NCBI RefSeq assembly: GCF_003573695.1
Contig: NC_039362.1
Location: 7,540,088 to 7,604,087 of the forward strand
Length of the DNA: 64,000 nucleotides
Source of the DNA: Papaver somniferum
Lineage: Eukaryota > Streptophyta > Magnoliopsida > Ranunculales > Papaveraceae
Direction of reading: 5' to 3'
In this document: one piece after another, positions 10,102 to 21,291 of the stretch
How the letters are laid out: every line of letters begins with the position of its first letter
How positions within the stretch are numbered: the stretch's first letter is position 1
The notes under the pieces: generated by a model
The model's database searches: none
The model's input: the letters and a program-made list of their open reading frames with translations, nothing else
What the model was told of the DNA's origin: nothing
Position numbers and translations under genes: made by a program

Positions 10102-10671
10102 TTAGTTTCGCAACATCTTTTCTTCTTTCCTTTCGATTGCGTCCACCATCAACCTCTCACTTCTTTGTGTATCTTTGATTTTGTGTCGCCAGTTTTCCTT
10201 CTTGTTTGCTCTTCCTTCGCAAGATTCTATCTCAGTTTCGTAACACCTCTTTCCTTCAACCCAATCTCCCGTTATGATTCCTACACCACTGGGGTGAGGG
10301 AATTTGATGCACTGGTGGAAAGTTGAAGCTACACCTAGAATCCCATGTAGCCAAGGTCGACCAATTAACACATTGTTGGGTGATTCTACATCAACGACAC
10401 ATAATAAGATTTCAGAAGATATTCCCTTTAATGGAATTCGCATAGTAACCTCCCCTTTAGGCTTGTTAGCAGTACCATTAAAACCATATATCCTATATGT
10501 TGATGGTATAAGATCATCATCTCTTCCACCCATGGTTTTATAAGTATGATAAAATAATATGTTCACGGAGCTTCCAGTATCGATTAGAATTCTATTGATT
10601 GCCCATGAATCTTCAGCTTCACCATCCTCATCTTCTTTCGGTTTTGGATTAATTTCTAATTTTACTACCAA
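10102..10671 (-). CDS. Retroelement aspartic protease domain (gypsy, Tat type)
   Basis: Open frame of 189 codons. The catalytic motif is ILIDTGSSVNILFYHTYKTM (residues about 29-48), a retropepsin-like DTG in the plant Tat/Athila style. It is followed by a flap-like region (YGFNGTANKPKGEVTMRIPL) and by NVLIGRPWLHGILGVASTFH, the usual GRPWLH strand with downstream CIKFP. The C-terminal 60 residues are basic and low in complexity and run into a stop instead of into reverse transcriptase. The enzyme would cut the gag polyprotein of the element. The frame is intact here but separated by stops from the upstream gag. Confidence 0.8.
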   Translation of the reverse strand: MVVKLEINPKPKEDEDGEAEDSWAINRILIDTGSSVNILFYHTYKTMGGRDDDLIPSTYRIYGFNGTANKPKGEVTMRIPLKGISSEILLCVVDVESPNNVLIGRPWLHGILGVASTFHQCIKFPHPSGVGIITGDWVEGKRCYETEIESCEGRANKKENWRHKIKDTQRSERLMVDAIERKEEKMLRN

Positions 10672-10686
10672 TGGATTGTCATGTAC

Positions 10687-11208
10687 CTATTCTCCTTCGG
10701 GAATTTTTTCTGCGGTAAAAGAAATGATCTGTTTCTGCCATTCCTCTAGTAGAGAGATTTTCGCAATATTCATAATTTCTCTTCCATCATTATCTCTTGC
10801 AAACACTCTACTCAAAATATTATCATGAAAATCTTCAATTGTCTTATATGAATGTACGATAGAGTAACAAAATAAATTTTTTGCTTTTGCACCAACTTCT
10901 ATGAAGAATGTTTCTTTCTTTTTCATCGTATTCACTCTGTGATGTTCTGGTGGTGGTGGCAGTGGTTGAGATTGTGGATGCCCTACCAGAAAGTCGTTTA
11001 GTTTTTCTTGATCTATCATTCTCAAAATAATTCTTTTTACATTTCTGCAATCATTTGTGGTATGTCCATGAAAATGATGATAAGAACAAAACTCATGACT
11101 TCTGTGGTTTGGAGGTGGTTCCGTTCCCATGTTCCATGGTGTTGGTATATTCTCCATCAAGATTATAGCTTCCCATATCTTCTCCACACTTGAATTTAGA
11201 GGTGGCAT
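10687..11208 (-). pseudogene. Gag C-terminal part with zinc knuckle (gypsy, Tat type)
   Basis: This frame directly precedes the protease. It contains CSYHHFHGHTTNDC (about residues 41-54), the altered knuckle C-x2-H...GH-x4-C typical of Tat/Athila gag, followed by VKRIILRMIDQEKLNDF. A proline-rich linker (HPQSQPLPPPPEHHR) follows. The same polyprotein continues into the protease after a single stop at the 10671/10687 junction, so this is one broken ORF. Confidence 0.7.
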
Positions 11209-11415
11209 CTTGATTTCTTCCCATACTACCTTGTGACCTCCTTGTCCTCTATTATAGTTTTGTCTTTGACCTCCATAAGTTTCTTGCGGTTGATCGAGTC
11301 TTTGAATCTTGTTATTTCCTCCAAGATTTTAGAAATTTCTTTCTCTTTCATACTCTTCTTGATCTCGTCTTCCCATAGCTACCAGTTTATGTTGATTTTT
11401 ACTTGTCACCTTCTC

Positions 11416-13332
11416 TTATTGTACTTGCGAAGTATTCGCCACTGTGTTTATCAACTTGGGTAATAAGCTTGCATTCGCTGTTTGTGAGCTGGTGTTCGCA
11501 ACTGGATATGATTCCATTTCATTTTGCCTTTCCTCCAGAGCAATGTATTCTTCTTGAAGTTCTCGCAGTTCAGTCATTGTGATCGCATTCTTGACTCTGA
11601 AAATTTGGACATACAATAGGTTTGTTGCAAACATAGATAAATGATAATATAAGATATCTCTCATCTACACGGCCAGCCATTTCGCTACACATAGTTCTCC
11701 ATCTTTTAGTCTGGTGTTTCAAACTTTCGCCAATCCTTTGTTTTAATCAAAACACATCTTCTATACCAGGTCGCGAGGAATTATTACTTATATATGCCCC
11801 CAAGAATGTAGTCTGCAAATGATTGAAGGAGGTTATTGTGTTCTTTGGTAGACCTTCAAACCATTTTAACGCCTCTCCTGTTAAGCTGGATGCGAAATAT
11901 TTGCACAATACATCATCATGATTTTCCCATTGTAACATGCACCTCACATATGCTTTAATGTGTTGAATTGCACAAGTTGTTCCATCAAAAATGATGGTTA
12001 ATGCGGGCAAATTGCATTTCGGTGGTATTACTCCTAATTGTACTTCCCTTGTAAACGGAGTTTTCGCAGCTTCTTTTATTGCTTCATCCAATTGTCTTCT
12101 ACCTACTTCTCCTCTATTATTTATCATTCCTCTCATTTCTTCTAATTCTTTCAAGATTTGTTTATTTACACCTGAATCTTGATCCATTGGTCTTTTTAAT
12201 TTCGCCTCTCTTCTTCTGCGTTCATGTCTATCTTCTCTCGCAAAATTTTGTATTTCTTCTTCATTATCCTCATCTCGTCTTCTTCTGCGATTCTCTTCCT
12301 TATCTCTATCTTGAATTCGCATATGATGATGCCTTTGACTTTCCCCTCCATGATTTTGTTCATTTCTTATCAATTCAATTCGCTTTCTTTCATCCATCCT
12401 CTTTACTTTATCATACTCCTCATTCAGATTACCGTTATTCCGATTTTGTGTACGCCTTCTTTCTCGATTGTCATGATTGTTCTGGCGAATTGTCTCCTGA
12501 AGCTCTTGTTCTTCCATTTCCACTCTCAATCTTTCACGTTCGCAGATTAAACGTGCTTGTTCAGCATAATGTATTTCAATTTCTTCTTAAATTGTCTGTT
12601 GATTTCTTTGAGTTTCTCTCACATGTAAAATTCTTCTTCCTTCCTCTCGATTTCCTTCGCCATCTTGGTCATTTCGTCCCTGATGTTGTCCGTTCTCTTG
12701 ATTTCCACCATTTTGCCCATCATCAAAAGTTTCATTTTGTGGAACGTAACGATCATCAACTCTTTCTCTATTTTCGCGATATTCTTCATTAGGATTTGAT
12801 ATTTCTTCTTGAATATTGTTTCCAGCATTGATTGTGGGTGAGTTTCGCCTCATTTCTCTTCTAGTCGATCTTGAATATGATTTTGTAATACTTCTCGATC
12901 TTCTATTCTGTAGTCTTATATTCTCCATCCTTAATTCGTGATTTTGCCTTGTTAAATTTGCACGTTCTTCTGCCTCAACTCTTCTTTCTTCATGTATTCT
13001 TCGTCTCAACGTTCTAACGCTCCAATTTCCTCATCTCCATGAATTATTCCTTCATCTGCTTCTTGATTTCTCTCTTCCTGTCTATAATTTCTGTTTTGTT
13101 GCTATTCTTCTACTTCTTCTGCCGAATTTGATTTCCAAGTGTGTATGCTCACCCTATCATAATCTGTATTCCTTTTTTGAACTAGTATTTGTTGAATTGG
13201 TGGTTGAATTTGATTTTCTCTATTACTTCTCATTCTAGTAGATTCTCCCATTTCACTTCTTTCTCTTCCAACAATTCTTTTGCTTCTTCTAACAGTAGTC
13301 GGTTGTTCGGATGTATTTCTTCTTCTAGCCAT
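11416..13332 (-). pseudogene. Gag N-terminal and capsid region (gypsy, Tat type), broken in several frames
   Basis: Four consecutive frames form the N-terminal half of gag. The start is MARRRNTSEQPTTVRRSKR at 13332, followed by long highly charged, R/E/N-rich coiled-coil sequence (13009-12587 and 12529-12100). The capsid core near 12030-11780 reads PFTREVQLGVIPPKCNLP, then ASSLTGEALKWFEGLPKNTI, then FNHLQTTFLGAY, a classic retrotransposon gag motif with the conserved W-F pair. The remainder near 11664-11416 (TMTELRELQEEYIALEERQN) is the coiled coil after the capsid. Stops between the frames show decay. Confidence 0.75.
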
Positions 13333-13445
13333 TTCTTCAATGTTAACAATGTTGCAATAAATTATGGAAAATTCTTAATCAATCACTCTAATTTTTCACA
13401 AATCTCAATATCAATCTTCAGCTTTTTCTAGAATAATCTTCAACA

Positions 13446-13468
13446 CCTCCTTGTTTCTAGCGCTATTA
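13446..13468 (-). promoter_or_regulatory. Probable primer-binding site of the gypsy-type element
   Basis: On the minus strand, AGCGCTAGAAACAAGGAGG begins three bases after the CTACA end of the LTR-like segment. Position and style fit a tRNA 3'-end match for first-strand priming. The particular tRNA was not identified. Confidence 0.4.
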
Positions 13469-13940
13469 TGTAGTTGTAGGAAATCCCACACTACACCCCT
13501 CATATGATTTCATTATTATTCAACTCATTTTTAGGTTTAAACTCTTAATTTTATTGATCAATCTTATAATATTCTTACAAGAAAAGATAAAGAAATTAAA
13601 AATGATCTCTGCTCTAGAATTTCTCTCTCCTATTTACTTGTTTCTTACTCAAAAAAGATCTCTCTTTCTCTTTACAACTCGAACGACTATTTATAAGGAA
13701 ATACATAGTGGATGACAGCTAATCTGTCCTTTATTTTCGGGTATGGTCTGCGACATTCTCGCAACCTTACAAATGTTAATTTCGCAAACTCTCTAATTTT
13801 CGCAGGACTATCATATCTTTCTCGTGATCTTAGCTGACGTCATTTATTTTATCATTTCTGAAATTGTTCTGCGACGCTGTTGTGCTGTGTCATTGATAAT
13901 TTCGCTAAAACATTATCATTGCGAGATTCCGATCATACAC
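13469..13940 (-). repeat. LTR (5' LTR on minus strand) of the gypsy-type element, truncated
   Basis: In plus orientation it opens TGTAGTTGTAGGAAATCCCAC, next to the primer-binding-like segment and upstream of gag. The TCGCAA words of the element continue up to about 13925. At 13941 it is cut by the copia-type LTR of element A1, so its outer end is unknown. No second copy was found to the left. Confidence 0.55.
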
Positions 13941-14999
13941 TTGAGAATCTTCTCTTCTGATATAAGATTCACTCAAACTAGTTCAGAGTTTCGACATGGA
14001 TCTTTAGACTGTTGTTAGTTCTAAAGACGATCTTGTGATAATCCATTGTTAACAAACTCCGTTTTGTGCGTGATTGATCACAAGAGATTCAAGTGATTGT
14101 GTGTAGGTTTTTATCGAATATTTAATAAGATTAGAAGACAAAGAAGATATTGAAGATCTGACTTGGGTTTTATAATCCTTGGTGTGCACAATACTTGTTT
14201 CGGTAAAAGAGGATCCAATTAATAATCGGTTTATCCTTGTGGTAGATTGGAATGATTAATTGAGTACATCGGCATCAACACGATTCTTCGGATTAAAGGT
14301 GTTGTTGGCTTAATCTTAAACGATTACCTTTGGGTGATTGAACATAAGATAGATCTAAGGACCCGACGAAGGAGTTTATGTTAAGATAAACGGAAGAGCC
14401 TTTGTCCGAATCATATCACTTGGTTGAATAGAGTTGATACCAAACAGATTTGTTGTTCCTTTACTGTTTGGAATACGAACCAAAGGAATTATTCCAAGTA
14501 CGTGACTTATTTATAAGTTGGAGGCGTGGGAATACAAACGGAACTAGGTGAACTATAGGTTTAGTTACTTGGTCTCAACTATACGAAGTTAGTGTAATTT
14601 TTTGTAGCGGCTTAATCCTGAGAGTATTCAATTCTGGACTAGGTCCCGAGGTTTTTCTGCATTTGCGGTTTCTTCGTTAACAAAATCATGTTGTGTCATT
14701 TACTTTTATTTTCCGCATTATAATTATTTTATTATAATTAAAGTAAATTACACAAACGTTAATTCATATTTACTTGATAAGCAATCCTATTGTGTTTGGT
14801 TAAGTCCGAACCTTTGTATCAAGTAAACATACTTCGTTGTTGTATTGTCTCGATCTCGTATCCATAGACGATCACACGAAGTGTGAACCGATTAGTTGTA
14901 TTGTCTCGACTCAGTCCATAGACAATCACTTTTGGAGAAATGACTTATAGGTAGGAAAAGTTTTTGCTTGAGGTATATTTGGGTACCCTCGCCTTTTCA
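13941..14999 (+). repeat. 5' LTR of A1 (LTR family A, left part missing)
   Basis: It matches the 3' portion of the full family-A LTR at 43715-46509 from CTTGAGAATCTTCTCTTCTG onward and ends CTCGCCTTTTCA directly before the primer-binding site. About 1.74 kb of LTR, including promoter motifs, is missing on the left, where it abuts the gypsy-type LTR. Confidence 0.8.
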
Positions 15000-15016
15000 A
15001 TTGGCATCAGAGCAGG
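15000..15016 (+). promoter_or_regulatory. Primer-binding site of A1 (initiator tRNA-Met type)
   Basis: ATTGGCATCAGAGCAGG follows the LTR end. It differs by one base from the usual TGGTATCAGAGC complement of plant initiator tRNA-Met seen in elements B1 and C. Confidence 0.8.
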
Positions 15017-15186
15017 AAAACACGAAAATATCTAACAATCTGTGTTTGGTGCGATCCAACCTATAAGAATTGAGTCAATGTATGATTCTTTTAACGTAGT
15101 TGCAGGATTTGATTACTTTACAAGATTGTGGTGGAAATCACATATGAAGTATGTAATACTCCTATTCCTAAAATCTATTAGGAATC

Positions 15187-15714
15187 ATGCTTATGTATGT
15201 CTTGAGTGACTTACATGTTCCTTTGGTTAACATAAGATTATATATCATTTTGTTGAGTAACAATGGTATTGAGGCCTATGTAACAGGTTGTATCTTGAAA
15301 AGGCATAAGATTCCTCTTATCATTTGTATGAACCATGGTTTTTGTGTTCTTGATAATTCTAGAATCTTAAATATACTTTGGATGGTCTACCAAAATATAT
15401 ACATGTACATTTTCAGATACAATTCTGTCAATTCTTCACCATCTAGGATGCAATTTTGGAAAATATGTATTCCTTCAAGGAATAAGTTTTCAGTTAATAA
15501 TTTTATTAACAATGGATTGCTTCATGCACCTCACAACTGTTTTAATGAAGCAAGTGATCTTCTGAAATATGATTCTGATGATATTTTTAACAAATATCAT
15601 ATTTTGTTCAATTTTTCCTCTGCATACTCTAGTAAATTCTTGAATAAATTTCAAGTGATATTATCATACTCTGGTAATAATAGAGTACACATATTTTTGG
15701 ACAAAAACTTGTAA
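15187..15714 (+). CDS. Uncertain ORF in the A1 interior
   Basis: A 175-codon frame downstream of the PBS. The sequence (FSVNNFINNGLLHAPHNCFN and similar) has no motif I recognise and is isoleucine- and asparagine-rich as expected for AT-rich DNA. It lies where gag would be in a copia element but has no knuckle or capsid motif. It may be non-coding. Confidence 0.2.
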   Translation: MLMYVLSDLHVPLVNIRLYIILLSNNGIEAYVTGCILKRHKIPLIICMNHGFCVLDNSRILNILWMVYQNIYMYIFRYNSVNSSPSRMQFWKICIPSRNKFSVNNFINNGLLHAPHNCFNEASDLLKYDSDDIFNKYHILFNFSSAYSSKFLNKFQVILSYSGNNRVHIFLDKNL

Positions 15715-15939
15715 TCAACACGAAATAAAGATCCAGTCCATAGAAAACCGGTTTTCCAAAAGAAAGACCTAGATGCAAAATCGGAATTGTTTCCCCACAA
15801 GTCACGGTTTCTGATTTTGAGTGTATTTCCTAACACTAGTTATTTCCGGTCCTTGATGACAAGTCTTCCTATAGAACATAATCTCTTGCTATGTGTTCAA
15901 ACATATTGGGGAAGATTTTTCAAAATAGTAACTAGGGAT

Positions 15940-17051
15940 TTTCATATTTTCGCAAGTATGAGAAGAAGGAAATCAAGAACTAAATCCGGTAATAAACGGA
16001 TCAGAATTGAAGATATGGATGAAATTAGATTTCCTAACAGTATTGATGACAAGCATGAACTTACAAGATTTGTTGATAGATCTTGCTTTAGAAAGTACGA
16101 AACACTCAAGGGAATGGATTTCACGACTGAAAAAAAGTTTAATCCTGATGTCCGAAATAAGGACTATGTGAATTTTGTTCAAGAACGAAACTGGGGAAAT
16201 CTTTCGATCTTGAAGAATATTCACCTGATATGGTAAGAGTTTTCTATGCCAATGTTCACAATATTGATCACAAAAAACTCAGCTTTGTGACTCTTGTTGG
16301 TAGAGAAATCTGTTACGTCAATCGAAAGACTATTTCTAATGCTATTAAGTACAGTGAGGAAAGTAATCACGTGATTACTGGAGTTGAAATTGATCACGAT
16401 ACCATTTCAACATGCCTCATTGGAAGAAGGTTGCATGGGATAATGATAGACTACCAATAAAGGATATACCCTTTCATCTTAGGGTTTTCGGTAAACTTGC
16501 TTTAGCAACCATCTTTGCAAGTACAAGAGATAAATCAGTCTAGGATAAGACGTTTGCAGAATTTATCTACTTTCTGCTAAAAGAGGATAATCAAATAGAT
16601 CTTTGCGGCATCATTGTCAGTCAAATGATCAAGATATCAGATTCTATCTCATCTTCTGGTATCAAGAGGAATCTCGGTTTTCCGTGCATTATTACCAAAA
16701 TATACGAATCAGTAGGAGGAGAAGATTTTTGAAGATAGATTAAGCATTAATGCTGTGACTAATAAGATTATAAGTCAAATGACTGGGATACAAACCCACT
16801 ATGATGTCGTTGGAAGAATTTCACCAAACTCTTACAAGAAGATGCTTCTTACTCACCTTGAAAGTATAGGTAAACAACTTGACTGTTTTCAGAAACAGGT
16901 GAGCTTTACTGCTCGAAAAGATATAGAAACTCTTAAAGGAATTCAGAATTTTGAATCAGAGTTTTGGGATCAGGAATCAAAAATCGAAGAAGAGCGAAAA
17001 AATGCAATTGGTCCCAAGGAATGTTCTTCTCAGGAAATAAAAGAAGATTAA
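15940..17051 (+). pseudogene. Putative plant-transposon-domain protein (PF20167-like) replacing pol in A1
   Basis: The frames join as one decayed protein. It opens with a basic segment (MRRRKSRTKSGNKRIRIEDM at 15958). The core then reads RVFYANVHNIDHKKLSFVTL, VGREICYVNRKTIS, FHLRVFGKLALATIFAS, FAEFIYFLLKEDNQIDLCGI and LGFPCIITKIYESVGG. A C-terminal helical tail is rich in E and K (16755-17051). The order FYANL-like strand, V-GK-I-x-VN strand, then a helical LLKxxxIDL block and a FPCLI-type block is what I know from the putative plant transposon protein domain found in Athila-type and related elements. Stops near 16236, 16460, 16541 and 16731 break it. A related copy is split across 43640-43714 and 49926-50480. 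Confidence 0.6.
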
Positions 17052-18845
17052 GTTTCCTATAGAAAAATAGACAGTAGTTTTGATTTATTTTAGTAAAGTC
17101 TATTATGAATATAACTATTATGAATAAAATTATTTATTTGGTAATTTTTCTTGTGATAGTTTTCAGTTTTACATAGCCTATGCTTAATTGCTTTTATATT
17201 ATTGATATGTATGTTTATGGGATGTTTGATTTCGGTTTTACTACCTTAATATTCGATCTCATATATTGTGAACCCTTATGGTTTGGATGACTTTTTGATT
17301 AAGCGGGATTAAGTTCTAGCCCTAGTAGGTAGGCTTTATTAAAGGATCATGAGGGGTTCTGATAGTAACAATATGTAAAAAAGTCACAATATGTTGAATC
17401 GGTTTTGGTTTATCATAAAAGCATATGTGTTTCGACGGTTTTCAACTTTTGCTTGCAAAAGTTAAAACCAATTTTCAACCTTTCTCTGGTAAAGGTTGAG
17501 GTGTGTTGTTATTATTTTGTTTAAGCATAAGGATGACAACGTGGTGATATTTCGATATCAATTCTCCCTAGACGAAGATGCTATCATATTGGAGAAGTGG
17601 ATGCGAAATTTGAGGTAATAATCTTGTTAGTTAATTGTTTTCCTGTTTAAGAAAACCCTGAGTTTATATTAATATATTTGTTGCTTTTGCTTAATAAAAT
17701 TTCGGTTCAATTGATATTTATTCCACGATGTGTGCGGATGTGTGTTTCAATTGGTTCCGGTTAAGAAAAACTATTGTTCTCTTGCTTTATTGTGTGGTAT
17801 CAATTGTTTAGGCTTACAAAATTTCGGTACAATTGATGTGTGTGTGATTCAATTGGTTCTGGTTAAGAAAAACTATTGTTATCTTGCTTTTGTATGGTAT
17901 CAATTGTTTAGGCTTACAAAATTACAGTGCAATTGCGGTGCTTTTAATGTCTATGTTGTTTCAATTGCTTCTGGTTGAGGTGAAAAATTATGCAAGTTGA
18001 TTTATTTTGGTTTGTATGAAATATTTATGGCTTAACGAGATAATTTATGTTCGATTCCGGATAAGAAACTAAGTTAATTCTGATCTTAGTTTGTCTTATC
18101 AAAGTGAGGTTTCGGTTATTCAAGTCTAATCGAATGCCTAAACAAGGAATGCTAGATAACTAACCTAGTACTTGTCTTGTTTGAAATTGAAAGGTATAAG
18201 TTTATGGATAATTAGAACCTGATGATAAAAATGGAGTTTATCTTTATTTTGGTCTTATCGAATCAAGCGGTTGTTTTTGAACAATCGGTTTAGCAAAGGG
18301 ACTAATGTGCTTAGTTGTTTTTCGTTTGCTAAACTAAATGGGAATTTTTTTCCGGACAATTGTTTCCTTGGTAACATATCAAAATAAGACTACTTGTAGT
18401 TTCAGTTTTGATATTGGTTATCAGAACATGATGTGTGGAACCCTGGTGCCTAACTCTACAGGTTTGCAAGTCTATTATGAGATTTGAAAGATTCTTTTCG
18501 TGTTGTCCTTTATTTTTCGTTTCTTTGTCATTTTTGTGACAAAAAGGGGGAGAAATATATGGAGTAAACAAGTGATGTTGGTATTGATTTTATATTGATT
18601 GGCATCGCTAGGGAAAAGAACATTGGTACTTGAATGTTTATCTAATGAAAGAGCGAAAGCACAGACTAAGGGGGAGTAACATGTCATATAAATTGGTATA
18701 ACAAAGACGTGCAGATTGAATATCTACCTATCTTCCTTAGGGGGAGTATCTGCTTTGTTATTGTAATGTCAACAACGACATTTTCAAGGATTGAATGTAA
18801 GCAGTTTTACTGTGTTGTTGAATCGGGCATCAAGCGGAGTGTAAT
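17052..18845 (+). other. A1 3' internal region, non-coding, with tandem repeat and polypurine-like tracts
   Basis: No supported gene. It contains an imperfect tandem repeat (listed separately) and three GGGGGAG tracts at about 18545, 18670 and 18740, followed by the B1 insertion site. Similar non-coding stretches with repeated GGGGGAG tracts occur in E (36364-37827) and D (50480-51905). Confidence 0.6.
17748..17990. repeat. Imperfect tandem repeat, unit about 102-112 bp, 2.3 copies
   Basis: Units start at 17748, 17850 and 17962 with CAATTG(G/C)TTC(C/T)GGTTAAG. Shared words are AAAAACTATTGTT, TGGTATCAATTGTTTAGG and CTTACAAAATT. The frame translated here is a repeat artefact. Confidence 0.75.
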
Positions 18846-21277
18846 TGAAAAAGCGGGGGTCTAACAACACCACCCAATAATTCGATTAGCAATCTGTATG
18901 GACTAACTCCGAAATACTTTGCTAGAGAATCAACTAGACAGTCAGACTCAATCTAGATAAAAAGTATCTCAAGGAGTTATTATCTCAATCTCTCGATTTG
19001 ATCTTTACTTAAGAAAATAGAAATCTGCGAGTCTTTATCAAAGAGAGATAACTTGACGGTACCAAAGACCAATGTCCAAGGATCAATCAATATCAATCAA
19101 CAACCAAAGGTTGGATTTCCTATTGATGATCTTAATGCACAACCTGTATTATTTCTATTATATAAAAATATAATGCGGAAAAAAAATAACACAGACACCA
19201 GAAGTTTTGTTAACGAGGAAACCGCAAATGCAGAAAAACTCCGGGACCTAGTCCAGATTGAACACACATTGTATTAATCCGCTACAGACACTAGCCTACT
19301 ACAAGCAAACTTCGGACTGGACTATAGTTGAACCCCAATAAGTCTCCCACCGATCCATGGTACAGTTGTACTCCTAAGCCTCTGATACCAGCAGGACACC
19401 GCGTACTTGATTCCTTAGCTGATCTCACCCACAACTAAGAGTTGCTGCAACCCAAAATCGCAGACTTGACAATAAACAAATCTGTATCACGTAGAAAAGT
19501 TTATCAAAGGATAAATTTGTCTCCCACAGAAAAACCCTAGGTTTTGTTCCGTCTTTTGATATGAAATCAAGGTGAACAGGAACCAATTGATAATCCGGTC
19601 TTATATTCCCGAAGAATAACCTAGATTAATCAATCACCTCTCAACAAGCCTTCCTGACTACACAAGCGGTTTGTCGAGGAATCACAAACAGTGAGACGAA
19701 GATGTTTGTGACTTCTTTATCTTGCCTATCAGAGAACTCTCACGATCTCAAGCCAATCAAAGATTGTACTCGTACGATAGAATATGCAAGATCAGATCAC
19801 ACAACTACGATAAAAGTAATATCGGTATGGCTTCACAATCCCAATGAAGCATTTAAATCGTTAACCTGGTTTTAGAGAAAAAAACCAAAGGTTAAAGGAT
19901 AATCGACTCTAGCGAGCGCACTAGTATCACACAAGACGTGTGGGGATTAGTTTTGCTCAAAGCTAGATGTCTCCTTTATATAGTCTTCAAATCAGGGTTT
20001 TGCCTTAGTTACAAAGCAATCCATATTCACCATTTGATGAAAACATGATTTAGATTCAAGTTAATATTTATCAACCGTTAGATCGAAAACTTATCTTGTC
20101 ACACACACTTGGGTAAATGTTTTACTGGGTTCGTGAAAACCTTATCAAATGTGTACGTGTATGTTGGTTCAACATACTAAACCAAAAGGTTAACCATATG
20201 AGCATTTCATATTAACCTTGTTCTTCTTCACCATAACTAGTTCAAATGACTCAAATGAACTAGTTAGAGAGTTGTTCAATTGCTATGAGATCTCATGTAC
20301 TACACAAAACACAATTGAAACAAAGATGATTCGATTCGATTGAATCGTCTCATGAACTTATAGCCACGGTTTGCATAGAGAATTCCTTAGTAATTTAAGA
20401 TTCATGTTCAGAGCACATCTTTAGATCATAACCACTTAAGATCATAAACAAGTTCGCGGACTTAAGATAACCGGCTGAGTTTTCCAAACTCAGCAGAAAA
20501 TCTCGGCAAGGAGACTTCCGCCAGTTCGCGGACTTAACACGCAAATGAGTCTTTGGAAAATCCAGCAGAAATTCTCGGGAAGAGAACTTCCGTCAGTTCG
20601 CGGACTGGGTTCGCGGACTTGGGAAATCCAATTCCTCCGGTTCTTCACTCAATCAACAAAGCTCGAAAACTTCGGATTAAGTAATATGACTTATAGACAT
20701 ATATGTTACCATACAATGCTTATATCCATCATTGGTTATATAGACCTAAACTCTCATTCCAACCATTGAAACATTCTCAAAGGACGTTATTCAGTCGTTA
20801 TTCACAGACCTTTCTCGTCAGATCAATTTCCAAAGCAATTGAAAGTTTTCATGACTTTTGTTACTAGGTGAAGATAAACTTGATCAAAGCGAAACGCTTT
20901 ACCAACACATTATTTCGAGGAAAACATAAGCATTGAATACTCAGATCGAAATATCAAATGTGTATGATCCAGTCTATATAGCATACGACTTTTGTCTCAT
21001 AAGAAGTAGGAGATAAAATAGATAGACCTTTGAGTGATAGATAAGTTCAAGTCTCCACATACCTTTTTGTTGATGAAGTTCCACGGTTCCTTGAGTAGAT
21101 CTTCGTCGTTGTATGATGAATCGCCATGAAGTCCTTGAGCTCACTACACTTTTCTATCCTAGTCCGAGACTTAGCTATAATAGGCTAGAAATCAAGACTC
21201 ATAGTTTTGATCACTAACATTGAAAAACATGCTTGATATAAAAACACATGCGAGGTTGACCGATCCATGCTCTAACA
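18846..21277 (-). repeat. 3' LTR of B1 (LTR family B)
   Basis: It starts TGAAAAAGCGGGGGTC and ends TGCTCTAACA in plus orientation, 2432 bp long. A TATA-like CTTTATATAGTC (minus promoter) lies near 19974-19985. Between 20450 and 20620 the word GTTCGCGGACT recurs four times. It is closely similar throughout to 25076-27501. Confidence 0.85.
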
Positions 21278-21291
21278 ATCTCCCCCTTTGT
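21278..21291 (-). promoter_or_regulatory. Polypurine tract of B1
   Basis: Plus-strand ATCTCCCCCTTTGT; read on the minus strand it is ACAAAGGGGGAGAT immediately before TGTTAGAGC of the 3' LTR. This is the standard plus-strand priming site of this family and is also seen before the LTRs at 27575, 37828 and 51906. Confidence 0.85.

Larger units (their letters stand above)
6271..13940 (-). mobile_element. Ty3/gypsy (Tat-like) retrotransposon without RT/integrase, with convergent extra ORF
   Basis: Read on the minus strand from right to left, the order is LTR-like sequence (13469-13940), a tRNA-binding-site-like segment, basic coiled-coil gag, a CX3H-type zinc knuckle, aspartic protease, a GC-richer non-coding block, a 157-bp tandem repeat and then a plus-strand multi-exon coiled-coil ORF. 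Tat-lineage elements (Ogre, Retand, RIRE2, Grande relatives) are known for such extra antisense ORFs between integrase and 3' LTR and for tandem repeats in that region. RT, RNase H and integrase are absent, so the element is either deleted or a non-autonomous derivative. Words such as TTCGCAA and GCGAAA recur through the whole 6.3-13.9 kb span and in little else of the window, which supports a single element. The left LTR was not found and the left edge is approximate. Confidence 0.65.

Noticed and set aside
12079..12792. Long plus-strand frame (237 codons) rich in F, L and H
   Set aside because: It is the exact antisense shadow of the charged gag coiled coil on the minus strand; no domain and no start context.
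15000..15016. tRNA-like motif GGCATCAGAGC and its relatives at 25060, 46510 and 61236
   Set aside because: They are primer-binding sites beside LTR ends; no cloverleaf surrounds them.
17730..17978. 82-codon ORF with duplicated VPVKKNYC segments
   Set aside because: The duplication follows the DNA-level tandem repeat and has no support as a gene.
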